Shown here: piece by piece, positions 6,426-15,398 of the stretch
Position numbering within the stretch: the stretch's first letter is position 1
Layout of the letters: the number at the start of each line of letters is the position of its first letter
NCBI GenBank assembly: GCA_944388735.1
Contig: CALXJX010000014.1
Location: 1 to 32,849 of the forward strand
Length of the DNA stretch: 32,849 bases
Direction: 5' to 3'
Source of the DNA: an uncultured Clostridia bacterium
GTDB lineage: Bacteria > Bacillota > Clostridia > TANB77 > CAG-508
The notes under the pieces: generated by a model
Databases searched by the model: none
Seen by the model: only the letters and a program-made list of their open reading frames with translations
Told to the model about the DNA's origin: nothing
Position numbers and translations under genes: made by a program

Positions 6426-7424
6426 ATGTTTAAACCCAAAAATATATATTACGAAAAAGACATTATGAATTATCAATTAGGAAAAGAATTAATGGAAAAA
6501 TATGCAGATATTCCTAAAATAGAAATTGAAAATCATAACAACATAGAAGAAATGAGAAAAAAGTCAAATAAAGAATTTATGGATATGAAAAGAAATTTAA
6601 TTATAGGAATAAGAAAAACACATAAATTTGTACCAAATCATAAAACATCAGATTTTTTGGTACCATATACTTCTTCAGGTTGTACTGCTGCTTGTATGTA
6701 TTGCTATTTAGTATGTAATTATAATAAATGTGCATATTTAAGATTATTTGTAAATAGAGAAAAAATGTTAGAAAAAATAATAAAAACTGCCGAAAGTTCT
6801 GAGAAAGAATTGACATTTGAAATTGGAAGTAATAGTGATTTAATATTGGAAAATGAAATAACAAATAATCTTGTATGGACTATTGAAAATTTCAGAGACA
6901 CTAAGAAAGGCTTTTTAACTTTGCCAACAAAATTTTCAATGGTGGATAGTATATTAGGTATTAATCATAGAGGAAAAGTAATAATAAGAGTGAGTGTGAA
7001 TCCAAAGGAAATCATAAATAGAGTGGAATTTGGAACTTCCAGATTAGATGAGAGAATAGAAGCAATTAATAAATTGTGTGAAGCGGGGTATAAAGTTGGA
7101 ATATTGATAGCTCCAGTAATTATGGTAGATAATTGGAAACAATTATATAAAGAATTAATTATGGAATTAGATAGTAAGCTGTCACTAAAAGTAAAGAAAG
7201 AAGTCTTTTTTGAAATAATTTTTATGACATATAGTTTTGTTCATACTAAAATTAATGAAGAAGCTTTTCCAAATGCTATTAATATATATGATAAAGAAAA
7301 GATGACAGGAAGAGGAAAAGGAAAGTATATGTATAAAAATGATTTGAGAAGGGATGGAGAGAGATTTCTTAGAGAACAAATGCACAAATATTTTTCAAAT
7401 AGTAACATAGAATATATTGTGTGA
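6426..7424 (+). CDS. SPL-family radical SAM protein (SplB-like) with altered active site
   Basis: A 332-aa protein aligning over its length with spore photoproduct lyase, which repairs the UV thymine lesion in spore DNA. C86, C90 and C93 in SGCTAACMYCYL form the cluster site (as in B. subtilis SplB). Other shared blocks are IIGIRKTHKF, the YLRLFVN strand, RLDERIEAINKLCEAGYKVG with IAPV, and the GKGKYMY C-terminal loop. The conserved cysteine corresponding to SplB C141 (FEASCTSD), which donates hydrogen at the end of the reaction, is replaced by S135 (FEIGSNSD). The protein may therefore be a lyase working differently, or a relative with another substrate. RBS AGGAGG precedes ATG 6426. The next gene has its own promoter. 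Confidence 0.8.
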   Translation: MFKPKNIYYEKDIMNYQLGKELMEKYADIPKIEIENHNNIEEMRKKSNKEFMDMKRNLIIGIRKTHKFVPNHKTSDFLVPYTSSGCTAACMYCYLVCNYNKCAYLRLFVNREKMLEKIIKTAESSEKELTFEIGSNSDLILENEITNNLVWTIENFRDTKKGFLTLPTKFSMVDSILGINHRGKVIIRVSVNPKEIINRVEFGTSRLDERIEAINKLCEAGYKVGILIAPVIMVDNWKQLYKELIMELDSKLSLKVKKEVFFEIIFMTYSFVHTKINEEAFPNAINIYDKEKMTGRGKGKYMYKNDLRRDGERFLREQMHKYFSNSNIEYIV

Positions 7425-7463
7425 ACGACACAAAAAATTCACAAATGAAATGGAATAAATTTC

Positions 7464-7492
7464 TTCACCTTTTATATATGATATGATATAAT
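7464..7492 (+). promoter_or_regulatory. Predicted promoter of the ABC transporter unit
   Basis: TTCACC (7464-7469), 17-base spacer, TATAAT (7487-7492), leaving a leader of about 90 bases before ATG 7590. The -35 is off consensus. Confidence 0.5.
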
Positions 7493-7589
7493 AATTAAAA
7501 AGAGTTTGCACATTAAGAAACGTCACGAAGCTTCATACAAAATTCAAGAATATTTCCAAAATTCATGAAGTTCAAGAGAGGTGAAAAAA

Positions 7590-8291
7590 ATGTCATATAT
7601 AGAATTTAAAAATGTATGTAAAGAATATAAAATGGGAGAAATAAAAATAAAAGCGTTAGATAATACAAATTTTTCAATAGAAAAAGGTGAACTAGTAGTT
7701 GTAGTTGGACCGTCAGGAGCGGGAAAAACGACAGCACTTAATATACTAGGAGGGATGGATACAGTAACATCAGGAGAAGTAATTGTAGACGGAAAAAATG
7801 TAGAAAAATTAAAAAATAAAGAGCTAATAAAATATAGAAGAGAAGATATAGGATTTGTATTTCAATTTTATAATTTGGTGCAAAATTTAACAGCGATTGA
7901 AAATGTTGAATTGGCAACACAAATTTGTAAAGATTCACTAAGTCCTGATGAAGTTATGGAAAAAGTTGGATTAAAAGATAGAAAAAAGAACTTTCCGTCT
8001 CAATTATCAGGAGGAGAACAACAAAGAGTTGCTATAGCAAGGGCAATAGCTAAAAATCCTAAATTATTGTTATGTGATGAACCAACAGGAGCTTTAGACT
8101 ATAAAACTGGAAAACAAATATTGAAGTTGTTACAAGATACAGCTAGAAAAGAGAATATGACAGTTATAATCATAACACATAATGCGGCAATAGCACCTAT
8201 GGCAGATAAAATAATAAGATTTAAAAATGGAACAGCAGAAAAGATTGAGATAAATGAAAATCCTGTTTCAGTGGAAACTATAGAATGGTAA
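7590..8291 (+). CDS. ABC transporter ATP-binding protein (MacB/LolD-type)
   Basis: A 233-aa ATPase with Walker A GPSGAGKT (residues 40-47), Q-loop near FVFQFYNL, signature LSGGEQQR (from residue 139), Walker [13 protein letters not shown] (D163, E164) and switch His in IIITHN. It is of the FtsE/MacB/LolD class that powers FtsX-like permeases by mechanotransmission rather than bulk transport. GAGGTG just upstream sets the start at ATG 7590; a GTG at 7581 is part of the ribosome binding site. The partner permease follows at 8471, with an inverted-repeat element (8307-8445) inserted between the two. Confidence 0.93.
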   Translation: MSYIEFKNVCKEYKMGEIKIKALDNTNFSIEKGELVVVVGPSGAGKTTALNILGGMDTVTSGEVIVDGKNVEKLKNKELIKYRREDIGFVFQFYNLVQNLTAIENVELATQICKDSLSPDEVMEKVGLKDRKKNFPSQLSGGEQQRVAIARAIAKNPKLLLCDEPTGALDYKTGKQILKLLQDTARKENMTVIIITHNAAIAPMADKIIRFKNGTAEKIEINENPVSVETIEW

Positions 8292-8306
8292 TAGTTGCAA
8301 CTAAAA

Positions 8307-8445
8307 TTTGTGCCATTAGGGACGTGTTTTTTTGGCACAAATTGATTATGATAATTATTATAACTTAGTTTAACATTAACAAATTAATTACTAAAATTAT
8401 AATTCAGTTTATTTGTGCCAAAAAAACACGTCCCTAATGGCACAA
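8307..8445. repeat. Inverted pair of GTGCCATTAGGGACGTG repeats
   Basis: A 35-base unit (8307-8341) that starts TTTGTGCCATTAGGGACGTG, continues with seven T and ends GGCACAAA is followed after 70 AT-rich bases by its exact reverse complement (8412-8445). Each unit also has short complementary ends (GTGCC/GGCAC). The structure is like a bacterial interspersed mosaic element. It sits between the ATPase and permease genes of one transporter, ending 25 bases before the permease start. Confidence 0.85.
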
Positions 8446-8470
8446 TAGTATAAAACTGGAGGTGAGAAAG

Positions 8471-11400
8471 TTGAAAGTAAAAAAAGCATTATTAAAAGAT
8501 TGTTTTAAAGAAATAAAGAAATCATATAAGAGGTTTATATCCATTTTATTAATGGCTTTATTAGGAGTAGGCTTTTTCGCTGGATTGAGAGCTTCTTCAC
8601 CAGACATGGTTGATTCAATAGATTCTTATTATAAATCACAAAATGTATATGATATAGAAGTAATGTCAACATTAGGATTGACAGATGATGATATACAAGC
8701 TTTAGCAAATATTGAAAATGTAGAAAATGTATATGGTACATATAGCAAAGACGGTTTGATAAAAACAGCTGAAAAGGAAATTGTTTCAAAAATTTTATGT
8801 GTAGATGATGTTAATAAGCCAGTTTTGATAGAAGGAAACATGCCAACAAATATAGGTGAATGTGTAGTGGAAAAAGGTTTTTTGAAGGCTACAAATAAAA
8901 ATATTGGCGATTATATTGAGATTGAACCAGAAAAGACGGAAGATGAAGAAACAGAATATTTAAAAAACAAAAATTTAAAAATTGTAGGAATTGTAGAAAG
9001 TCCGTTATACATTTCAAGAGAAAGAGGAAGTACAAAACTTGGTACAGGAGTGATAAATTATTACATATATGTCAACAGAGAGAATGTAAATTCAGATGTA
9101 TACACAGAGATTTATATTAGATTAAAAGATAGTAATGAGTATCAAACAGCTAGTACAAAATATGAAGATTATGTTGAAGAGACTAAAGACAAGATTGAGG
9201 CAATAAAAGTAGAAAGAGAAAATGCAAGATATCAAGAACTGATAGATGAAGCAAATGCAGAAATTGCTAAGGCAGAAGATGAATTCAATACAGAAAAGCA
9301 AAATGGAGAAAAGCAAATTCAAGATGCGGAAAAGAAAATAAATGACGGTAAAGCTCAAATAGAAAAAGCAGAGGCTGAAATAAGTAGTAATGAAACAAAA
9401 GCAAAAAATGAATTTGCATCTGCAGAAAAACAAATCAGTGATGCAAAAGCTGAAATAGAAAAAAATACGGCAGATTTAAATACAAAAAAACAAGAGGCCG
9501 AAGCAGGATTTAGCCAAGCAGAGACTCAGAAAACAGAGTTACAGAATACATTGAATAATATAAATTCAGCTATAGAAATGATAAACAAAAATATAGAAGA
9601 AAAACAAAATGAACTACAAACAGCGGAAACAGAAGAAGAAAAAGGAAAAATTAATCAAGAAATAGCAGGATTGCAAGTATCAAAGCAAGAATATGAAACT
9701 AATAAACAATCAGTTCAAGCGGGAATAACACAAATTGAAACTCAGGTAACAAGTGGAAGAGCAGAATTGCAAAATGCTGAAACTCAGATAAATAATGCAA
9801 AAGCGGAAATAGAAAAACAGGAAAAAACATTGCAACAAACAAAGAATAGCACAAACTCTCAGATTGCAAGTGCAAAAAAAGAGCTTGAAAGTTCAAGAAA
9901 AGAAATAGAGAATGCGGAAGCAGAATTACAAAGAAGTAGAGAAGAATTTAACACTAAAATTCAAGAGGCAGAAGGAAAATTAATAGATGCAAAGGAAAAA
10001 GTATCTGAAATAGAAAAGGCTAAATGGTACATATTAGACAGACAACAAAATGTTGGATATAGTAGTTACATTCAAGACACAAAAAGTATAGAGAATATAA
10101 GCATTGTGTTTCCAATTGTATTTTTTGCAATAGCGGCATTAGTATCATTGACATCCATGACAAGGATGGTTGAAGAAGAAAGACAAGAAATTGGAACATT
10201 AAAAGCATTAGGATATAATAAATTTCATATCATGTTAAAATATATAATTTATTCAAGTTTGGCTTGTATAATTGGTGGACTTATAGGAATGAATATTGGA
10301 TTTCAGTTGTTACCAAGAATTATATGGGATATGTATGAAATGATGTATACATTGCCAGAATTTATAGTTTCATTTAATCATCAATATTCTTCAATAGGTT
10401 TAGGATTGATATATGTTTGTATAGTTGGAGCAACTTTATATACAATCTTAAAAGAAGTAAGAGAATCGCCAGCAAATTTATTAAGACCTAAAGCTCCTAA
10501 ATATGGAAAAAGAGTTTTACTAGAAAGAATTAACTTTATATGGAAAAGATTGAAATTTTCACACAAAGTTACAGTGAGAAATATATTTAGATATAAAAAA
10601 AGATTTCTAATGACGATAATTGGAATTATGGGATGTACGTCATTAATACTTGCTGGATTTGGACTTAAAGATTCTATATCATCTATATTACCAAATCAAT
10701 ATGAGGATATATTTGATTATGACATGCAAGTAAGTTTAAAAACATCACTTAGTCAAGAGCAGAGTGATAAATATATTACAGAATTAAGGCAAAAGGGCGA
10801 AGTAAAAGATGTATTAGAAACTTATATGGAAGCTGGTACAGCTCGGAAAAGAAAACAACAGTGAGACTGTTCAAATAGTTATACCTAAAGATAAAGTAGA
10901 AATTGATAAGATGATTAAATTGAGAGATGTAAAAACTAAAGAAAAATTCGAATTATCAGAAGAAGGTATTATTATTACTGATAAATTAGCAGAATTGATT
11001 AATGCAAAAGTAGGAGATGTAATAAAAGTAACAACTTCAGATGATATAGAAAAAGAAATAAAAATTGTAGGAATAACAGAAAATTATATTAGCCATTATG
11101 TGTATATGTCAAAAGAACTTTATCAGCAAATTTATGGAGATGAATATCACACAAATGTATTACTGATACAAGACAATGATTTAACAGAGGAACAAGAAGA
11201 AAAATTTATGCAAGAGGCAGTTGCACGAAATGAAGTATCAACAGTTACATTGACTAAAACAACAATGAAAACTTTAGATGATACATTAAATTCTCTTAAT
11301 TATGTTGTTGCAATTCTAATTATATCAGCAGGGCTACTTGCTTTTGTGGTATTATATAATTTATCAAATATTAATATAAGTGAAAGAATAAGAGAATTAG

Positions 11401-11696
11401 CTACAATAAAAGTTTTAGGTTTTTATGATAAAGAAGTATATGACTATGTTACAAGAGAGACAATTTTATTAACTTTAATAGGTATAGTTTTTGGATTAGT
11501 TGTTGGATATTTTCTTAATTTTTATATTTTAGGAACTTGTGAAATTAATATGCTGAGATTTGAAAAAATAATCCATCCTATCAGTTATGTATATGCAGCT
11601 GCAATTACTTTAGTATTTTCAATAATTGTAAATATTGTTACGTATTTTGCTTTAAAGAAAATTGATATGATAGGAAGCTTAAAGAGTGTAGAATAA
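8471..11696 (+). CDS. FtsX-type ABC permease, split by a +1 frameshift (TCGGA)
   Basis: Start TTG 8471 is chosen for GGAGGTGA six bases upstream. The zero frame stops at 10864, and a second frame carries on to 11696. Skipping C10844 joins them (GCT | C | GGA) into 1074 aa, giving ...[22 protein letters not shown] without loss of sense. Order: TM1 (about residues 20-40), extracellular part, a long K/E/Q/A coiled coil (about 240-510), three TMs of the first FtsX domain ([14 protein letters not shown] motif), then a second MacB-like domain with its own TMs and [13 protein letters not shown]. It pairs with the ATPase at 7590. The substrate is unknown; long coiled coils of this kind occur in permeases related to envelope or antibiotic-peptide functions. 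It is either recoded at CGG, disrupted, or contains a sequencing error. Confidence 0.85.
10841..10847 (+). other. Putative +1 recoding site 1 (GCT-CGG-A)
   Basis: In frame, GCT is followed by CGG; skipping the C gives GGA (Gly) and restores the permease frame. It has the same TCGGA layout as 11882-11888 and 15693-15699. Confidence 0.5.
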
Positions 11697-11722
11697 TATA
11701 TTCGATAGAGGAGTTGTTGGAA

Positions 11723-12212
11723 TTGAGTAAAAAAAGAAAAGATTATTTAAAATGGGATGAATATTTTATGGCAATAGCAAAATTATCTGCAATGAGAAGT
11801 AAAGATCCTTCTACACAAGTAGGTGCTTGCATAGTAAGTAAAGACAATAGAATTCTTTCTGTTGGATATAATGGTACTCCTAATCGGATATAATGATGAT
11901 GAGTTTCCTTGGGATAGAGAAGGAGAAAATTTGAATACTAAATATCCTTATGTTTGTCATGCTGAAATGAATGCGATATTAAATTATAGAGGAAGTAAAA
12001 AGGATTTGGAAGATGCAAAAATATATGTAGACTTGTTTCCTTGCAATGAATGTGCTAAAATTATTATACAATCAGGAATTAAAGAAGTTATATATTTGTC
12101 TGACAAGTATTTTAATTCTGAAAATAATATTGCATCGAGAAAATTGTTTGATATGTGTGGAATAAAATATGAGAAAATTGAAATAGAAGGAAAAATAGAA
12201 ATAGAGTTTTAA
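11723..12212 (+). CDS. dCMP/deoxycytidylate deaminase (ComEB-like), split by a +1 frameshift (TCGGA)
   Basis: Start TTG 11723 gives a family-like N-terminus ([35 protein letters not shown], shown in parts: [20 protein letters not shown]). The zero frame stops at 11893. Skipping C11885 (AAT | C | GGA) yields [19 protein letters not shown] and a complete 162-aa enzyme. The zinc site follows: CHAEMNAI (His and catalytic Glu) and PCNEC (two Cys). The enzyme deaminates dCMP to dUMP, the substrate of ThyA at 4908. GGAG lies upstream; two more in-frame TTG codons (11714, 11717) are less likely starts. The gene follows the permease by 26 bases and is probably co-transcribed. Confidence 0.85.
11882..11888 (+). 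other. Putative +1 recoding site 2 (AAT-CGG-A)
   Basis: AAT is followed in frame by CGG, then ATA and stop TAA at 11891-11893. Skipping the C gives GGA (Gly) and the conserved continuation GYNDDEFPW. Confidence 0.5.
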
Positions 12213-12224
12213 TAAACGAACTTT

Positions 12225-12277
12225 GAACTTTGGGGACAGTCGCTGAACTTGAACTTTGGGGACTGTCCCCAAAGTTC
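12225..12277. repeat. GAACTTTGGGGAC palindromic repeat, one and a half copies
   Basis: A perfect palindrome with 13-base arms (GAACTTTGGGGAC) around a central T lies at 12251-12277, preceded by a half copy GAACTTTGGGGACAGT (12225-12240). It lies between the deaminase stop codon and mutL. It resembles the hairpin at 6332-6365. An upstream ATG at 12230 in the mutL frame lies inside this repeat and is not a real start. Confidence 0.8.
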
Positions 12278-12307
12278 AAAACTCAAAAAATAAAGTGGGG
12301 GAAATCA

Positions 12308-14719
12308 ATGGGAAATATAGTATTATTAGATGAACTAACAATAAATAAAATAGCAGCTGGAGAAGTTATAGAAAGACCAGCTTCAGTAATAAAAGAAATG
12401 GTAGAAAACTCAATTGATGCTGGGGCAACGAATATAACCGTAGAAATAAAAAACGGAGGAATATCTTACATAAAAGTTTCAGATAATGGAAAAGGAATAG
12501 CACAAGATGATTTAGAAATTGCATTTGAAAGACATGCAACAAGCAAGATTAGAAGTGCAGACGACCTAAACACAGTAACTTCTATGGGGTTTAGAGGAGA
12601 AGCTTTAGCAAGTATTGCAGCAATAGCAAATGTTGAGATGATATCAAAGACTCAAGAACAAGATATTGGTTATAGAGTAGTAGTAGAAGCTGGAGATATT
12701 TTAGAAAAAGAAGAAACAGCAGCACCAGCAGGAACTACAATCACTGTTAAAAACTTATTTTTTAATACACCAGTTAGATATAAATTTTTGAAGAAAGATT
12801 ATACAGAATCTGGATATATAGAAGATGTTATAACAAGAATAGCTTTAGTAAATCCTAACATAGCATTTAAGTTGATAAACACAGGTAAAACAGTGATTCA
12901 AACAAATGGTGACGGAGAACTAAAAAATGTTATATATAGTATATATGGAAAAGATATAGCAAATGGGATTATGGAAGTCAATTATAAATATGAAGACTTG
13001 AATATAATTGGAGTTATTGGAAAACCAGAAATTGCAAGGTCAAATCGTTCAAATCAATTATTTTTTGTTAATAAAAGGTATATTAAAGATAAAATATTGA
13101 CATCTGCGACAGAACAAGCGTATAAAGGCTTAATTCCAATTGGAAAATTTGGATTTGCTATATTAAATATTGAAATGAATCCGGCAAAAGTGGATGTAAA
13201 TGTTCATCCAGCAAAATTAGAGGTTAGATTCGAAGAAGAAAACAAAGTTTTCCAGGCTATATATCATGCAATAAAAGATACTTTATTGAAGTCTGAATTA
13301 GTTGCAAATACAGAGAAGAAACCCGAAATTGATAATCCAGTGTTTGGTACAAATAGGAATTTGACGTTTGAAGAACGATTAAAAAATATAAGAGAAAATA
13401 AAAAAGAAAATACAGGAGGTTTGTTTTCTTTTAGAAAGAATGCCGAGAAACAGATAGAAGATTATACAGAGCAAGAAAGCAAAATAAAGACAAATAATAT
13501 ATTGGAAGATATATACGAAAGTAAACAAAAAGAAAAATTAGTAGAAAATATTTCTGAAAAAGAACAAGAAAAAGATGAAGAAAAAGATATAAAAAGTAGT
13601 GTAGGAGAGCCTATAAATACAGCAGATGTGTTAATACAACTAAGACAGATGAAAGAAAAATTAGAAAAAGAGGTTCAGTTAAAAAGTGATTCAAATATTG
13701 AAGGACTAAAGGAAAATTCAGAGGTATATAATCTAAAATCAAAAAAAGAGAATTTAGAAGAAAAGACAACAGCAGAATTTAATAAATTAGAAAATACAGA
13801 TATGGCAAATATAAGTGATGAACAACTAGAGGACAAGCAGATAAATGAAAATATAGAACAGAATAAACAACAAAATGAAATTATTGAAAAAACAAGTGAA
13901 GCAATAGAAAATTTAAAAAATCCTGAGATTGACAATGAATTTAAACAAGTAAAACAAAAAATGGAAAAATTGCAAGATACACCACAAGTTGTAACAGAAG
14001 ATTTTAATGAAATGTACAAGAAATTGTTTGGAACTTTGCCAGTAGAGGATAAAGAAGAACCTAAAAAAGACCAAGACAATACAGCAGTAGATATTATAAA
14101 AGATAATGTATCTATGTTTGAAAATGTTGAGGAATATCAAAAACCAGTTTATAAATTTATAGGAATTGTATTTAAAACATATATTATTTTAGAAATGAAT
14201 GATGAAATGTATATCTTAGACCAACATGCAGCACATGAAAGGATTATGTATGAAAAGGTAAAACAAAACTATTATAGTCAGAAAAACAAAGATTCACAAA
14301 TGCTACTTTTACCTGATATAATAACTTTGACACATAAAGAAATGGATATAGCAAAAGAAAATATGGAAATGTTTGAACAAGCAGGTTTTTCATTAGAAGA
14401 ATTTGGTGAAAATACTATAAAATTGACAGGTGTACCAACAGTTTGTATAGATTTAGATACAAAGGAACTATTTTTAGAGACATTGGATGAGATTAATACT
14501 GTTGCTAGAACTGCTAAACAAGAAAAAGAAGAAAAATTTATTGCGACAGTTGCTTGTAAGGCAGCAGTAAAAGCAAATATGGCATTAACATCTCAAGAGG
14601 TAGAGAGTCTAATGGACAAACTGTTAAAATTACCAAACCCATTTACTTGTCCACATGGAAGGCCAACAGTTATAAAGATGAGCAAATATGATATAGAAAG
14701 AAAATTTGCAAGAAAATAA
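12308..14719 (+). CDS. mutL: DNA mismatch repair protein MutL
   Basis: An 803-aa MutL. The N-terminal GHKL ATPase shows MVENSIDAGA, SDNGKGI, GFRGEALASI and NVNVHPAKLEVRF. The C-terminal endonuclease has DQHAAHERIMYE (from D638), matching DQHA-x2-E-x4-E of nicking MutLs. A candidate sliding-clamp motif QMLLLP is at Q664. ACKAAVKANM and CPHGRPT (C781, H783) complete the metal site. The linker (about residues 345-610) is unusually long and rich in E, K, N and Q, making the protein about 180 residues longer than typical. Start ATG 12308 follows GGGGGAAATCA. No mutS is in the window. It acts with MutS and the clamp to nick the new strand; miaA downstream is a common neighbour. Confidence 0.95.
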   Translation: MGNIVLLDELTINKIAAGEVIERPASVIKEMVENSIDAGATNITVEIKNGGISYIKVSDNGKGIAQDDLEIAFERHATSKIRSADDLNTVTSMGFRGEALASIAAIANVEMISKTQEQDIGYRVVVEAGDILEKEETAAPAGTTITVKNLFFNTPVRYKFLKKDYTESGYIEDVITRIALVNPNIAFKLINTGKTVIQTNGDGELKNVIYSIYGKDIANGIMEVNYKYEDLNIIGVIGKPEIARSNRSNQLFFVNKRYIKDKILTSATEQAYKGLIPIGKFGFAILNIEMNPAKVDVNVHPAKLEVRFEEENKVFQAIYHAIKDTLLKSELVANTEKKPEIDNPVFGTNRNLTFEERLKNIRENKKENTGGLFSFRKNAEKQIEDYTEQESKIKTNNILEDIYESKQKEKLVENISEKEQEKDEEKDIKSSVGEPINTADVLIQLRQMKEKLEKEVQLKSDSNIEGLKENSEVYNLKSKKENLEEKTTAEFNKLENTDMANISDEQLEDKQINENIEQNKQQNEIIEKTSEAIENLKNPEIDNEFKQVKQKMEKLQDTPQVVTEDFNEMYKKLFGTLPVEDKEEPKKDQDNTAVDIIKDNVSMFENVEEYQKPVYKFIGIVFKTYIILEMNDEMYILDQHAAHERIMYEKVKQNYYSQKNKDSQMLLLPDIITLTHKEMDIAKENMEMFEQAGFSLEEFGENTIKLTGVPTVCIDLDTKELFLETLDEINTVARTAKQEKEEKFIATVACKAAVKANMALTSQEVESLMDKLLKLPNPFTCPHGRPTVIKMSKYDIERKFARK

Positions 14720-14802
14720 CAAATTTTATAATTGGTTTCAATATTCGTAGGAAACATTTATTCAATGAAAGTGAAAATATTAAAGTAAAGGAATTTTAAA
14801 TT

Positions 14803-15231
14803 ATGACTATTATTGTTATTATAGCAATTGTGATATATGCTATACTGGTTACTTGGTGTTGGCATAATCTTGGTAGGATTGAAAAAAGTAAAAAAATAAT
14901 TTATATTATAATTGGAATGATTATAATTTTTATAATTACCAATATTGTATATAGCATATCAAAGGCAGATGTTAGTTATCCTGAAGAGCAAATAGAAGGT
15001 ACAGTTCGAAATACATTATTGTTAGTTTTTACAGCTTTAAATGGTCTTATAGTAATGCCATATATAGCAAAACAATTGGATAGAATACGCGAAAAAGAAA
15101 TTGAAAAAGAGAAGTTCACAAAGAAAATGATATTACTATTAATTGTATTTATATTGTGTTTGATTTTAGAAAGCGGATATTTAAAAGATACTCAACTAGG
15201 AATATTAGAAATATATAATAGCTTAAAATGA
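14803..15231 (+). CDS. Small integral membrane protein of unknown function
   Basis: A 142-aa protein with about four hydrophobic segments (residues ~2-18, 32-51, 70-88 and 106-124), separated by charged loops (RIEKSKK; a charged cytosolic loop DRIREKEIEKEKFTKK). No catalytic motif is visible. It lies between mutL and miaA on the same strand; no good RBS is visible (AAAGGAATTTTAA is the nearest candidate). I do not recognise the family. Confidence 0.6.
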   Translation: MTIIVIIAIVIYAILVTWCWHNLGRIEKSKKIIYIIIGMIIIFIITNIVYSISKADVSYPEEQIEGTVRNTLLLVFTALNGLIVMPYIAKQLDRIREKEIEKEKFTKKMILLLIVFILCLILESGYLKDTQLGILEIYNSLK

Positions 15232-15237
15232 GTAAAT

Positions 15238-15357
15238 AGTTCAGAAGTCAAAGGAAGAGAGGATAATTTCTTATTTCGGAGTAACTTATCAGAAGTCGAA
15301 TGGAGTATAACTTTTTGAGTTAGCTCCTCGGCTTGTTCCATAGACTATGAACTGTTA
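15238..15357. repeat. Imperfect palindromic element (TTCAGAAGTCA family)
   Basis: AGTTCAGAAGTCA at the left is matched by a partial complement (GACTATGAACTGTT) at the right. The inner part has AGCTCCTCGGCTTGTTCCAT, matching the complement of the centre of the palindrome at 4681-4807. The arms are much more diverged than in that copy. Confidence 0.55.
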
Positions 15358-15398
15358 CAGTGGTATAGAAAAAACATTAATAAAGGAATGTGATATAA

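Noticed and set aside
10911-11696. Second permease frame as an independent gene starting at ATG 10911
   Set aside because: No ribosome binding site, and the +1 frame is open and meaningful upstream of 10911 back to 10845 ([12 protein letters not shown]), so it is the continuation of one gene.
11862-12212. Separate deaminase starting near 11862
   Set aside because: The codons 11862-11885 are out of frame with the conserved GYNGTPN segment; the N-terminal half lies in the upstream frame, so this is one split gene.
12230-12307. Extended MutL N-terminus
   Set aside because: It would translate the GAACTTTGGGGAC repeat; MutL proteins start close to the VLLDELTINKIAAGEV-like segment, matching ATG 12308.
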